Shown here in pieces: positions 12,334 through 21,024 of a DNA stretch of 64,000 nt. The stretch covers positions 652,084-716,083 of the forward strand of contig NZ_CP012334.1 of assembly GCF_001704295.1 (NCBI RefSeq), given 5' to 3'. The DNA comes from Bordetella sp. H567. GTDB taxonomy: Bacteria > Pseudomonadota > Gammaproteobacteria > Burkholderiales > Burkholderiaceae_B. The notes beneath the pieces were generated by a model. That model saw only the letters and a program-made list of their open reading frames with translations, was not told the DNA's origin and made no database searches. How positions within the stretch are numbered: the stretch's first letter is position 1; every line of letters starts with the position of its first letter. Both the position numbers and the translations under genes were made by a program.

Positions 12334-13009
12334 TCACTTGCATCAGGAAGTCGCGGATATCCGCGACTTCTTCCGCGCACACGGAGTGCTGCATCGGATA
12401 GGTGTGCCAACGGACGTCGTGACCCAGGGCGCGCAGCATGTCGCGTGTCGCCGTGGCGCGGGCGATGTCGACCACGGGGTCGTATTCGCCATGGGCCAGG
12501 AAAATCGGGGTATCGGCATTGGCGCCGTGACGTTCCGCGGCCGCCATGTCCAGCAGCGGCAGGTAGCCGGACAGCCCCATCATGCCGGCGAGTTTCTCGG
12601 ACAGCCGCAAGCCGGTGTGCAGGGTCATCGCGCAGCCCTGGGAAAATCCCGCCAGGACGATGCGAGAGGTGGGGATGCCGCGCGCATTTTCGCGGGCGAG
12701 CAGGGCCCGCACGGCGGCTTCGGAGCGGCGGATGCCGGCGGCGTCCTCGCGGCGCACCAGGTCCATCTCCAGGATGTCGTACCAGGAGCGCATCTGCATG
12801 CCGCCGTTGATCGTGACGGGCTGCACGGGCGCATGCGGAAAGACGAAGCGCACCGCCGGCGCGGCCGGCAGGCGCAGTTCGGGCACGATGGGCGCGAAAT
12901 CATTGCCGTCCGCGCCCAGCCCGTGCAGCCAGATCACCGCGTACGTGGGTTGGGGGCCGGTTTCGCGTTCGATGCAGTCCAGCAGGTCGGGGGAGGTGTC
13001 GGCGGTCAT
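12326..13009 (-). CDS. Carboxylesterase / phospholipase-like hydrolase
   Basis: The 227-residue protein belongs to the carboxylesterase/acyl-protein-thioesterase family. Visible are YAVIWLHGLGADGNDF (oxyanion region), the nucleophile motif GFSQG (about residue 117), the aspartate in HGEYDPVV and the histidine in TYPMQHSVC. It hydrolyses short esters or acyl-thioesters in the cytoplasm. Its last codons lie inside a 24-bp perfect palindrome (12347-12370). It may be cotranscribed with darP, which ends 12 bp upstream of this ATG. Confidence 0.88.
   Translation of the reverse strand: MTADTSPDLLDCIERETGPQPTYAVIWLHGLGADGNDFAPIVPELRLPAAPAVRFVFPHAPVQPVTINGGMQMRSWYDILEMDLVRREDAAGIRRSEAAVRALLARENARGIPTSRIVLAGFSQGCAMTLHTGLRLSEKLAGMMGLSGYLPLLDMAAAERHGANADTPIFLAHGEYDPVVDIARATATRDMLRALGHDVRWHTYPMQHSVCAEEVADIRDFLMQVIK
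12347..12370. repeat. 24-bp perfect palindrome at a convergent gene end
   Basis: GAAGTCGCGGAT is followed immediately by its exact reverse complement. It lies in the final codons of the esterase gene and 14 bp past the stop of the PatZ-like gene. It could form a strong hairpin in transcripts from either strand, but there is no T-run. Confidence 0.55.
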
Positions 13010-13020
13010 GGCAGGGGGTA

Positions 13021-13560
13021 TCAGGGTTGCAAGGTCTTCAAGGCCTGGAACAGCGCCCTGTAGTGCTTGCGCTTGGGTTCCTGTCCCTGGGCCAGGCTGG
13101 CGTTGGCCCGCGCTTCCTTGCGGGCCTCGCGGATCAGTGTGCGCAATTGCTGGGCATCACTGCCCGGATTGCGCGCCAGCAGGTCCGTCAGGGCGGCGTC
13201 GTCTTCCAGCAGGCGATCGCGCAGGCCTTCCAGGCGGTGCATGGCGGCCGTTTCCTCGCGCGAGCCGTTTTCCCAGACGTCCAGCTGGCGCCGGATCTCG
13301 TCGGCGGGCGCATCGCGCATGAGCTTGCCGACGAAGTGCGTCTGGCGGCGCAGCCCTTCGCGGCTGGTGGTGCGCTGGGCTTCACGGATGGCGTCGTAGA
13401 GGCGTTCGGCCAGGGGCAGCTGGCGCAATCGTTCGGGTGACAGCCCGATCAATTGCTTGCCCAGATCCGTCAAGGCAAGCATTTCGCGCTTGACCTGGGA
13501 TTTGCTCGGGCGGTCGTAGCCGTCGTCCTCGTCGCCGGCGGACTCGGTTATTTCTGACAT
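13021..13560 (-). CDS. darP: DarP (YjgA, DUF615) ribosome biogenesis factor
   Basis: The 179-residue protein matches the DUF615/YjgA family, with the highly charged N-terminus [10 protein letters not shown] followed by [11 protein letters not shown] and [16 protein letters not shown]. In E. coli this protein joins late 50S ribosomal precursors and helps assembly. It is all-helical with no catalytic site. It is divergent from pmbA, a pairing found widely in proteobacteria, which supports both calls. Confidence 0.93.
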   Translation of the reverse strand: MSEITESAGDEDDGYDRPSKSQVKREMLALTDLGKQLIGLSPERLRQLPLAERLYDAIREAQRTTSREGLRRQTHFVGKLMRDAPADEIRRQLDVWENGSREETAAMHRLEGLRDRLLEDDAALTDLLARNPGSDAQQLRTLIREARKEARANASLAQGQEPKRKHYRALFQALKTLQP

Positions 13561-13620
13561 TGTAGGAACAGCAGGTTTGCGGACTTGGCTATGATACCCG
13601 TCTCTCTCAAGCGAGTTTCA

Positions 13621-14985
13621 ATGGTCACCTATTCTTCTTCCCTGCCCGTCGCCGAAAACCAGGCGCGTTTCAGCGAACTGGTCCAGAGCGTCCTGGCCCA
13701 TGCACGCAAGGTCGGCGCCAGCGACGCCGTCGCTGAAGTCTCCGAAAGCCTGGGGTTGTCGGTGTCGGTACGCAAGAACGACATCGAAACCGTGGAGCAG
13801 ACCCGCGACCGCTCGCTGGACGTAACGGTCTATGCCGGACAGCGGCGCGGTTCGGCCTCCACCTCCGATTTCTCCGAGGCCGCCCTGCGCGAAACGGTGG
13901 AAGCTGCCTGGCACATCGCCAGCCATACCGCCGAAGATCCGGCGGCCGGCCTGCCGGACGCCGACATGCTGGCGCGCGACTATCCGGACCTGGCCCTGCA
14001 CTATCCCTGGGCCATCGGCACCGAGGAAGCCGCTGAACTCGCGCTGCGCGCCGAACGCGCGGCTCGCGCGGTGGACGCCCGCATCACCAACACCGAAGGC
14101 GCTTCGGTGGGGACGTTCGAAGGGCAGTTCGTGATGGGCAACACCCGCGGCTTCCTGGGCGGGTATCCCTACTCGCGCCATAGCCTGTCGGTGGCGCCCA
14201 TCGCGGGGCGCGGCAACGGCATGCAGCGCGATTACTGGTACACCAGCGAACGCAACGCCGTCAATCTGGCCGAACCGGAAGCCGTGGGACGCTATGCGGC
14301 CGAGCGCGCCCTGTCGCGCCTGTCGGCCCGCCGCATCCGTACCGGTAAATTTCCCGTCCTGTTCGAGGCCCCGCTGGCCCTGGGCCTGCTGGGCGCGCTG
14401 ACGCAGGCGGTCAACGGCGGCGCCTTGTACCGCAAGGCCAGTTTCCTGATCGATAGCATGGGCAAGCCCATCTTCGCCGACCACATCGACATCGCCGAGG
14501 ATCCGCATATCGTCGGCGCCATGGGCAGTTCCCCCTTCGACGACGAAGGCGTCGTCACCCGCGCCCGCGATGTCGTCACGGCAGGGGTGCTGCAGGGCTA
14601 TTTCCTCTCCACCTATACCGCCCGCAAGCTGGGGATGCCGACCACCGGAAACGCCGGCGGATCGCACAACCTGACGCTGCGCTCGCGCTTGACCGCACCG
14701 TCGGACGACTTGCGTGCCATGCTGCGCAAGATGGGAACCGGCTTTATGGTGACGGAGCTGATCGGCCAGGGCGTGAACTACGTCACCGGCGATTATTCGC
14801 GCGGGGCCTTCGGCTATTGGGTGGAAAACGGCGAAATCCAGCATGCGGTGCAGGAAGTCACCATCGCCGGCAACCTGAAGGACATGTTCCGGCAAATCGT
14901 CGCGGTGGGGGCGGACACCATCGCGCGCGGGACCAAGTCCACCGGGTCGATCCTGATCGAGCAAATGGCCATCGCGGGGGAATAA
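13621..14985 (+). CDS. pmbA: PmbA/TldE metalloprotease subunit
   Basis: PmbA (TldE) pairs with TldD in a protease complex that trims peptides, such as modified antibiotic precursors and antitoxins. From the ATG at 13621 the protein is 454 residues, close to E. coli PmbA (450); in-frame starts further upstream (13585 TTG, 13591 ATG) would add a short unconserved tail. The characteristic MGSSPFDDEGV, GNAGGSHNLTL and FGYWVENGEI segments near the C-terminus are present. PmbA lacks the zinc site, which lies in TldD; no tldD is in this window. Confidence 0.93.
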   Translation: MVTYSSSLPVAENQARFSELVQSVLAHARKVGASDAVAEVSESLGLSVSVRKNDIETVEQTRDRSLDVTVYAGQRRGSASTSDFSEAALRETVEAAWHIASHTAEDPAAGLPDADMLARDYPDLALHYPWAIGTEEAAELALRAERAARAVDARITNTEGASVGTFEGQFVMGNTRGFLGGYPYSRHSLSVAPIAGRGNGMQRDYWYTSERNAVNLAEPEAVGRYAAERALSRLSARRIRTGKFPVLFEAPLALGLLGALTQAVNGGALYRKASFLIDSMGKPIFADHIDIAEDPHIVGAMGSSPFDDEGVVTRARDVVTAGVLQGYFLSTYTARKLGMPTTGNAGGSHNLTLRSRLTAPSDDLRAMLRKMGTGFMVTELIGQGVNYVTGDYSRGAFGYWVENGEIQHAVQEVTIAGNLKDMFRQIVAVGADTIARGTKSTGSILIEQMAIAGE

Positions 14986-15204
14986 TACGCACGCGCGAAG
15001 CGCTCGCGTAGCGGGGCGATGCGGCGAAAAGGTCGCGAATTGACGTGTTTTCGGGCTTTCCCGGAGTTGCAACCCGCAACAAATCAAGCAATTCGAGTAA
15101 TAATGGCGGACTTGCCCGCGCCGGCACGGCCGGCGCGGGGCTGCTCATCCAGCGAGGCGCAGATCCTCGCGTAGATACATAACGCCCGTGAGAGAGGCTT
15201 TCCC

Positions 15205-16356
15205 ATGAAGAAGACATACACCCTGCTGGCCGCCGTGGTCGCCAGCGCCATCCTGCCCGCCGCCCATGCGGCCGACATCAAGCTGGGCGTGGCCGAGGCC
15301 CTGTCCGGCGGCGCCGCGCAGTACGGGATCTCCATCCGCAACGGCTTCCAGCTGGCCGCGGACGAAATCAATGCCGCGGGCGGGATCAATGGCAACAAGA
15401 TTTCCCTGGTCATCGAAGACGAACAGGGCAAGAAAGAAGAAGCCATCAATGTCTTCAAGAAACTGATCTTCCAGGACAAGGTCCTGATGACCTTTGGCCC
15501 GACGCTGTCGAATTCGGCCCAGGCCGCGGACCCGATCGCGCAGGCGGCCAAGACGGTGGCCTTCGGCACGTCCAATACCGCGGACGGCATCACGTCCATC
15601 GGCAACTACATCTTCCGCAATTCCGTGACGGAAGCCGACGTGCTGCCGGCCACCCTGACCATGGTCAAGAACAAGGTGGGCCTGAAGAACGTCGCGGTGC
15701 TGTACGGCAATGACGACGTCTTCACCAAGAGCGGCTACGACAACTTCAAGAAGGCCCTGGAAGACCTGAAGATTCCGGTCACCACCACGGAAACCTTCGC
15801 CAAGGGCGATGTCGACTTCAAGGCGCAACTGACCAAGATCAAGGGCACGAACCCGGACGCCATCGTCCTGTCCGCGCTGCTGGCCGAGGGCGGTCCCATC
15901 ATGGTGCAGGCGCGCCAGCTGGGCCTGAACGTGCCGGTGATCGGCGGCAACGGCATGAACTCCGTGAAGATCTTCGAACTGGCACCTGGCGCCGCCTCCA
16001 ACAACCTGTGGATCGGCAGCCCGTGGTCCATCGAGAACAAGACGTCGGAAAACACCAAGTTCATCGACGCCTACAAGGCCAAGTACAACATCGCGCCGGA
16101 CCAGTTCTCCGCGCAAGCCTATGACGCCATGTACATCGTCGCCCAGGCGCTGAAGAAGGTGCAGCTCAAGGGCGACCTGACCGCCGACCGCGCCGCCGTG
16201 CGCGATGCGCTGCCCGCCGTCCAATGGACCGGCGCGACGGGTGCCTTCAAGTTCCGCCAGGCCAAGGATCGTGCCGGCAAGGCCGCGGGTTATGACGCGG
16301 AACAGGCGCCGATCATCAGCAAGACGGAAAACGGCAAGTACGTCATAGAAAAGTAA
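15205..16356 (+). CDS. livK: Branched-chain amino acid ABC transporter, periplasmic binding protein
   Basis: The 383-residue protein has a classical signal peptide (MKKTYTLLAAVVASAILPAAHA) and a type I periplasmic-binding fold of the LivJ/LivK class, starting DIKLGVAEALSGGAAQYG. It captures leucine-type amino acids or related small ligands and hands them to LivHM. It is first in a five-gene operon (livKHMGF). The exact ligand is uncertain because this family also binds amides, urea and aromatic acids. A hairpin terminator follows the gene, which probably raises its expression relative to the membrane genes. Confidence 0.92.
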   Translation: MKKTYTLLAAVVASAILPAAHAADIKLGVAEALSGGAAQYGISIRNGFQLAADEINAAGGINGNKISLVIEDEQGKKEEAINVFKKLIFQDKVLMTFGPTLSNSAQAADPIAQAAKTVAFGTSNTADGITSIGNYIFRNSVTEADVLPATLTMVKNKVGLKNVAVLYGNDDVFTKSGYDNFKKALEDLKIPVTTTETFAKGDVDFKAQLTKIKGTNPDAIVLSALLAEGGPIMVQARQLGLNVPVIGGNGMNSVKIFELAPGAASNNLWIGSPWSIENKTSENTKFIDAYKAKYNIAPDQFSAQAYDAMYIVAQALKKVQLKGDLTADRAAVRDALPAVQWTGATGAFKFRQAKDRAGKAAGYDAEQAPIISKTENGKYVIEK

Positions 16357-16391
16357 ACCCTGTGCGCGAGCGCGGCTGATCGCCGCCTCCG

Positions 16392-16433
16392 ACGCCTTGC
16401 GGGCTGCGCCGGCCGCGGTCCGCAAGGCGTTTT
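16392..16433 (+). terminator. Attenuator-type hairpin between livK and livH
   Basis: ACGCCTTGCGG (16392-16402) pairs with CCGCAAGGCGT (16420-16430) as an 11-bp stem followed by TTT. The 17-nt loop is GC-rich and can form a small inner stem. It lies 36 bp after livK and 19 bp before livH, so partial termination would give more binding protein than permease. Confidence 0.7.
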
Positions 16434-16451
16434 CGATTCGGAAGTCCCGGT

Positions 16452-17333
16452 ATGTTGGAACAACAATTCGTCAATGCCCTGTCGCTGGGCTGCGTGTATG
16501 CCCTGTTCGCCCTGGGGTTCACGCTGGTCTTCGGCGTGCTGGGCATTATCAATCTGTCGCACGGCGCAGTCTTCATGGTCGGCGCCTATGCGGCCCTCTC
16601 CATCATTACCAAGCTGGGTATTCCGCTGTGGATTTCCCTGTTCCTGACCTTCATCGTCGCGGGCGCGCTGGGCGCCCTGATCGACTGGCTGGTCCTGAAA
16701 CCGCTGCGCCGGCGCAACGCGCCGCACCTGATCCCGATGATCGCCACCATCGGCGTGGGCATCGTCCTGAACAACGGCATCCAGGGCATCTACGGCGCCA
16801 ATAACCTGCGTTTTCCGCCGGGCGTGGTGCCCGAAAGCACCATGGTGATCGCCGGCATCCACGTGACCGCGATCGAGCTGGCCATCATCTTCCTGTCGTT
16901 CGCCCTGATGGCCGTGCTGATGCTGGTCATGCGGCGCACGCAGTTCGGCCGGGCACTGCGCGCCATCGCCGAATCGCCCAAGGCAGCCTGGCTGCTGGGC
17001 ATCAACGTCGAGCAGCTGTTCCTGTTCACCTCTTTCCTGGCCGGCGGCCTGGGCGGCGTGGCGGGCTTGCTGATCGGCCTGTATTCCAACGCGCTGTACC
17101 CGCTGATGGGCCAGCCGATGCTGCACAAGGGCATCGCCGTCATCATCCTGGGCGGCATGGGCGATATCCGCGGCGCCATGCTGGGCGGCCTGTTCCTGGG
17201 CTTTGCCGAAGTGCTGTCCGTGGCCTACATCGGTTCGACCATGCGCGACGCCGTGGCCTTCGGCCTGCTTTTCCTGATCCTGCTGGTGCGCCCCCAGGGC
17301 CTGTTCGGCAAAGTGGTGCAACGCAAGGCCTGA
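16452..17333 (+). CDS. livH: Branched-chain amino acid ABC transporter permease LivH
   Basis: The 293-residue integral membrane protein begins MLEQQFVNALSLGCVYALFALGF, and has about eight hydrophobic segments plus the cytoplasmic coupling region around ALRAIAESPKAAWLLGINV that contacts the ATPases. It forms the translocation channel together with LivM. Its stop codon is six bases before the ATG of livM, so the two are translationally close. Confidence 0.94.
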   Translation: MLEQQFVNALSLGCVYALFALGFTLVFGVLGIINLSHGAVFMVGAYAALSIITKLGIPLWISLFLTFIVAGALGALIDWLVLKPLRRRNAPHLIPMIATIGVGIVLNNGIQGIYGANNLRFPPGVVPESTMVIAGIHVTAIELAIIFLSFALMAVLMLVMRRTQFGRALRAIAESPKAAWLLGINVEQLFLFTSFLAGGLGGVAGLLIGLYSNALYPLMGQPMLHKGIAVIILGGMGDIRGAMLGGLFLGFAEVLSVAYIGSTMRDAVAFGLLFLILLVRPQGLFGKVVQRKA

Positions 17334-17339
17334 TTGATC

Positions 17340-18206
17340 ATGACTGCATTCGATAGTTTCTGGGCCATCTACGGCAATGTGGTGCTGACGCTGGGCACCA
17401 ATGCGCTGCTGGCGCTGTCCATCTGGCTGACGCTGGCCTGCGGCATGCTGGCCATGGCCAACGCCGCCTTCATGGGTATCGGCGCCTACACCGCGGCCAT
17501 CCTGACGATGAACTACGACGCGCCGTTCTCGCTCGCCCTGGCGGGCGGCATGGCGGCGCCGGCCGTGGTGGCGGCTCTCATCGGGCTGCCGACGATACGG
17601 TTGTCCGGCGTCTATCTGGCCATGGCCACCCTGGGGTTCGGCGAAGTCGTACGCGTGGCGGTGCTGAATACGGAATCACTGACCGGCGGCGCGCTCGGCC
17701 TGAACGGCATTCCGCAGTCCACCCAATGGTGGCACGTGCTGCTGGCGGTGGCCATCGTGCTGCTGCTGCTCTGGCGGGTGCGCGTCTCCAAGCTGGGCCG
17801 CGCCTTCGACGCCATACGCGGCGACGAAACGGCGGCCGGGCTCATGGGCATCAATGTGCGCGCCAATAAAATGCTGGCCTTCATCATGGGCGGCGCGATC
17901 GCCGGCCTGGCCGGCGCGCTGAATGCCCATCTGACGTTTTTCATCGGGCCGGGCGAATACGGTTTCGATCGCGGTGTGGAGATCCTGACGATGGCCATCC
18001 TGGGCGGCATCGGCGGGCTTGCCGGCCCCGTGCTGGGCAGCACCATCATTACGCTTCTGCCTGAAGTCCTGCGTGGCTTCAGCGACTTCCGCCTGGTCGC
18101 CAATGGATTGATTCTTGTGCTGATCGTGTTGTTCCTGCCGCAAGGCATCTGGGATCCCGTGCGCTTCGCGCGCTGGACGCGCAAGGGGGGCAGGCGCCAT
18201 GCTTGA
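17340..18206 (+). CDS. livM: Branched-chain amino acid ABC transporter permease LivM
   Basis: The 288-residue membrane protein is the second permease. It shows the LivM pattern with MANAAFMGIGAYTAAIL, the conserved LPTIRLSGVYLAMATLGFGEVVR loop, and the coupling helix RGDETAAGLMGINV. I start it at ATG 17340; a TTG two codons earlier is in frame. It overlaps livG by 8 bp. Confidence 0.93.
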   Translation: MTAFDSFWAIYGNVVLTLGTNALLALSIWLTLACGMLAMANAAFMGIGAYTAAILTMNYDAPFSLALAGGMAAPAVVAALIGLPTIRLSGVYLAMATLGFGEVVRVAVLNTESLTGGALGLNGIPQSTQWWHVLLAVAIVLLLLWRVRVSKLGRAFDAIRGDETAAGLMGINVRANKMLAFIMGGAIAGLAGALNAHLTFFIGPGEYGFDRGVEILTMAILGGIGGLAGPVLGSTIITLLPEVLRGFSDFRLVANGLILVLIVLFLPQGIWDPVRFARWTRKGGRRHA

Positions 18207-18987
18207 ACTCGCTTCCATCTCCATGCGTTTCGGCGGCCTGCATGTGCTGCAGGACGTCAATCTGCAGGTTCCCGAAGGCTCGATCTTCGGCCTGATCGGC
18301 CCCAACGGCGCCGGCAAGACGACGGTGTTCAATATCATCACCGGCCTGCTGCGCCCCAGCGGCGGCCAGGTGCGCTTCGCCGGCCAAAGCCTGATCGGCA
18401 TGGCGCCGCACCAGATCACGCGCGCCGGCATCGCCCGCACTTTCCAGAACATCCGCCTGTTCAAGGAAATGACGCTGCTGGAAAACGTGGTGGTCGGCGC
18501 CTATCGCCATATGCACTACGGCGTGGCCGGCATGCTGTTCAGCCTGCCCGGCTTCCGCCGGCACGAGGCCCGGGCGCGCGAACGCGCCCTGGAATTGCTG
18601 TCGTGGATGCGCCTGGAGCATAAGGCGCATGACCTCGCCGACAACCTTTCCTATGGCGAGCAGCGCCGGCTTGAACTGGCGCGCGCGCTGGCCACCGAGC
18701 CGCGCCTGCTGCTGCTGGACGAACCCGTTGCCGGCATGAATACCGGCGAACGCGCGGAACTGATGCGCGAGATCGAAGCGATCCGCCGCCGCGGCTACAC
18801 CATTCTGATGATCGAACACGATATGCGCTTCGTCATGGGGCTGTGCGAAACCATCGCCGTGCTGAACTTCGGCAAGATCATCACCAGCGGTCCGCCGGAA
18901 GCCATACGCACCAACGAGCAGGTCATCGAGGCCTACCTGGGCCGCGACGACGATGAGGAAGACGCCGCGCGGGAGGTGCACGCATGA
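18199..18987 (+). CDS. livG: Branched-chain amino acid ABC transporter ATP-binding protein LivG
   Basis: One of two ATPases powering the LivHM channel. The 262-residue protein has Walker A GPNGAGKTT (about 34-42), the signature LSYGEQRRLE, and Walker B LLLLDEPVAGM. It carries the LivG-type insertion after the Walker A region (LFKEMTLLENVVVGAYRH). It overlaps both livM (8 bp) and livF (ATGA, 4 bp), which indicates translational coupling across the operon. Confidence 0.95.
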   Translation: MLELASISMRFGGLHVLQDVNLQVPEGSIFGLIGPNGAGKTTVFNIITGLLRPSGGQVRFAGQSLIGMAPHQITRAGIARTFQNIRLFKEMTLLENVVVGAYRHMHYGVAGMLFSLPGFRRHEARARERALELLSWMRLEHKAHDLADNLSYGEQRRLELARALATEPRLLLLDEPVAGMNTGERAELMREIEAIRRRGYTILMIEHDMRFVMGLCETIAVLNFGKIITSGPPEAIRTNEQVIEAYLGRDDDEEDAAREVHA

Positions 18988-19694
18988 CCGTCATGCTTGA
19001 AATCCGCAGCCTGGAAGTGAACTACGGGCACATCGAAGCCGTCCGCCGCGTCGATATGTCGCTGCGCACGGGCGAAATCACTGCCCTGGTGGGCGCCAAC
19101 GGCGCGGGCAAATCCACGACCCTGCTGGCGCTGTCCGGCCTGCTGCCCAAGGCCGGCGGCTCGGTGCATTTCGAAGGCGAGGACATCACCCGCTTGGCGC
19201 CGCACCAGATCGTGGCGCGGGGGATCGTCCAGGTGCCCGAAGGGCGGGCCATCCTGACCACCATGACCGTGCGGGAAAACCTGGAGCTTGGCGCCTACCG
19301 GCGCGGCCGCACCGATACCGGCGCCGACCTGGACTACGTGTTCAACCTGTTCCCGCGGCTGAAGGAGCGCCTGGACGGCATCGCCGGCAATCTGTCCGGC
19401 GGCGAACAGCAGATGCTGGCCATCGGGCGCGCGCTCATGGCCAAGCCCCGCCTGCTGCTGCTGGACGAGCCCTCCATGGGCCTGGCCCCCATCGTCGTGC
19501 AGGAGATCTTCCGGGCCTTGCGCGCCATCAATGCCGACGGGCTTACCCTCTTTCTGGTCGAGCAGAACGTGCGCCAGGCGCTGAAGGTCGCCGGCCATGG
19601 CTATGTCCTGGAAAACGGCGCGCTGGCGCTGTCCGGCACCGGGCGGGAGCTATTGGGCCATCCGCGGGTGCTGGAGGCATACCTGGGCGGCTAG
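18984..19694 (+). CDS. livF: Branched-chain amino acid ABC transporter ATP-binding protein LivF
   Basis: Second ATPase of the transporter and last gene of the operon. The 236-residue protein has Walker A GANGAGKST, the LivF-type QVPEGRAIL segment, signature LSGGEQQML, Walker B LLLLDEPSMGL, and the H-loop region replaced by LFLVEQN, which is normal for LivF. It starts inside the end of livG (ATGA). Confidence 0.95.
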   Translation: MTVMLEIRSLEVNYGHIEAVRRVDMSLRTGEITALVGANGAGKSTTLLALSGLLPKAGGSVHFEGEDITRLAPHQIVARGIVQVPEGRAILTTMTVRENLELGAYRRGRTDTGADLDYVFNLFPRLKERLDGIAGNLSGGEQQMLAIGRALMAKPRLLLLDEPSMGLAPIVVQEIFRALRAINADGLTLFLVEQNVRQALKVAGHGYVLENGALALSGTGRELLGHPRVLEAYLGG

Positions 19695-19730
19695 CGGCCG
19701 CGGCCCGGATGCCACGGCTTTCGGGCCTGT

Positions 19731-19762
19731 CGCTCAAACTTTGAGCGTTTTCATGCTAGAAT
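19731..19762 (+). promoter_or_regulatory. Inverted repeat and extended -10 promoter of rplM-rpsI
   Basis: CGCTCAAA and TTTGAGCG form an 8-bp perfect inverted repeat with a single central base (19731-19747), followed by TTTT. Just downstream is TGCTAGAAT (19754-19762), an extended -10 element. The repeat could end liv transcription or bind a regulator; the -10 would start the ribosomal protein operon about 115 nt before rplM. No good -35 was found. Confidence 0.5.
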
Positions 19763-19852
19763 CGTCGACTTTCCCTTATTTCGACCGGCACGGGCGGCTG
19801 ATAACGCTTAGGCAGGAAGGGTAAACGGAAGAACATCTCGGCCGATTTCCGG

Positions 19853-19880
19853 CTGAATGAACATATATTTATTCAGGAAC
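19853..19880 (+). promoter_or_regulatory. Hairpin touching the rplM ribosome-binding site
   Basis: CTGAATGAA (19853-19861) can pair with TTTATTCAG (19868-19876), including one G-T pair, around a 6-nt loop. The last two bases of the stem are the first two of the AGGA ribosome-binding site of rplM. In E. coli L13 represses its own operon; whether this hairpin serves that purpose here is an inference. Confidence 0.4.
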
Positions 19881-19884
19881 CATC

Positions 19885-20313
19885 ATGAAGACCTTTGTGG
19901 CAAAGCCGCATGAAGTCAAGCGTGAGTGGTTTGTGATCGACGCGAAGGGCAAGGTCCTCGGTCGTGTGGCCAGCGAAGTCGCACACCGTCTGCGTGGTAA
20001 GCACAAACCCGAATTCACGCCTCACGTTGATACGGGCGATTACATCGTCATCATCAACGCGGCGGACATCGTCGTTACCGGGAACAAGTCGCAGGACAAG
20101 AAGTACTTCCGCCACACCACGTACCCGGGCGGCATCCGCGAGACCAACTTCGAGAAAATGCAGCAGCGTTTTCCCGGCCGCGCCATTCAGAAGGCGGTCA
20201 AGGGCATGCTGCCGAAGGGTCCCCTCGGCTACGCCATGATCAAGAAACTGAAGGTGTACGCCGGTGCCGAGCACCCGCACACCGCCCAGCAGCCCAAGCC
20301 GCTGGAACTCTAA
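19885..20313 (+). CDS. rplM: 50S ribosomal protein L13
   Basis: L13 is an early-assembling protein of the large ribosomal subunit. The 142-residue sequence starts [15 protein letters not shown] and contains the family motif [11 protein letters not shown] near residue 75. Length matches E. coli L13 exactly (142). It is followed 9 bp later by rpsI, as in almost all proteobacteria. Confidence 0.98.
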   Translation: MKTFVAKPHEVKREWFVIDAKGKVLGRVASEVAHRLRGKHKPEFTPHVDTGDYIVIINAADIVVTGNKSQDKKYFRHTTYPGGIRETNFEKMQQRFPGRAIQKAVKGMLPKGPLGYAMIKKLKVYAGAEHPHTAQQPKPLEL

Positions 20314-20322
20314 GGAATCGTC

Positions 20323-20715
20323 ATGATCGGTAACTGGAATTACGGAACCGGCCGCCGCAAGACGTCGGTGGCCCGCGTGTTCCTCAAAAAAGGCACGGGC
20401 AAGATCGTTGTCAACGGCAAGCCCGTCGACGAGTTCTTCGCGCGTGAAACGGGCCGCATGGTCGTGCGTCAACCGCTGGAACTCACCGGCCATCTGGAAT
20501 CGTTCGACGTCAAGGTCAACGTCCATGGCGGCGGCGAATCCGGCCAGGCTGGCGCCGTGCGCCACGGCATCACCCGCGCCCTCATCGACTACGACGCCAC
20601 GCTCAAGCCCGCCCTGTCGCAGGCTGGCCTGGTGACGCGCGATGCGCGCGAAGTCGAACGCAAGAAGGTTGGTCTTCGCAAGGCACGTCGGCGTAAGCAG
20701 TTCAGCAAGCGCTAA
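20323..20715 (+). CDS. rpsI: 30S ribosomal protein S9
   Basis: S9 sits in the head of the small subunit, and its C-terminal tail reaches the P-site tRNA. The 130-residue sequence has the family start [19 protein letters not shown] and the conserved basic tail ending QFSKR, whose last arginine touches tRNA. It is second in the rplM-rpsI operon and is closed by a strong terminator. Confidence 0.98.
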   Translation: MIGNWNYGTGRRKTSVARVFLKKGTGKIVVNGKPVDEFFARETGRMVVRQPLELTGHLESFDVKVNVHGGGESGQAGAVRHGITRALIDYDATLKPALSQAGLVTRDAREVERKKVGLRKARRRKQFSKR

Positions 20716-20723
20716 TGTCCAGC

Positions 20724-20749
20724 AAAAAGGCCGCGAAAGCGGCCTTTTT
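20724..20749 (+). terminator. Intrinsic terminator of rplM-rpsI
   Basis: GGCCGC, a GAAA tetraloop and GCGGCC are flanked by AAAAA and TTTTT. It lies 9 bp after the rpsI stop and could work on both strands. Confidence 0.92.
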
Positions 20750-21024
20750 GTTTTCGGGCCGGCGGATATCGTGCCGGCGCTCTTCCCTATCGGCCGGCTC
20801 GTGCACGCTCGCAGGGTCGCAGGCGATATCGGTCTGGCCCGCGCGCGATATCGCCCCGTTCCGATGCGTGGCCCAACCGGCCACCAGCGGCGCGGCACAG
20901 GCGTACGGCGCGCCGGCGTGAAAATTTGGGCCTACCGGCGTAGCGGTTTCGTCCAGGGTGCCGCATGGCGCGGCGATACAATCGACATTCGTCTTCCAGA
21001 GCAGCCAGTCATCGGAACAGCAAC

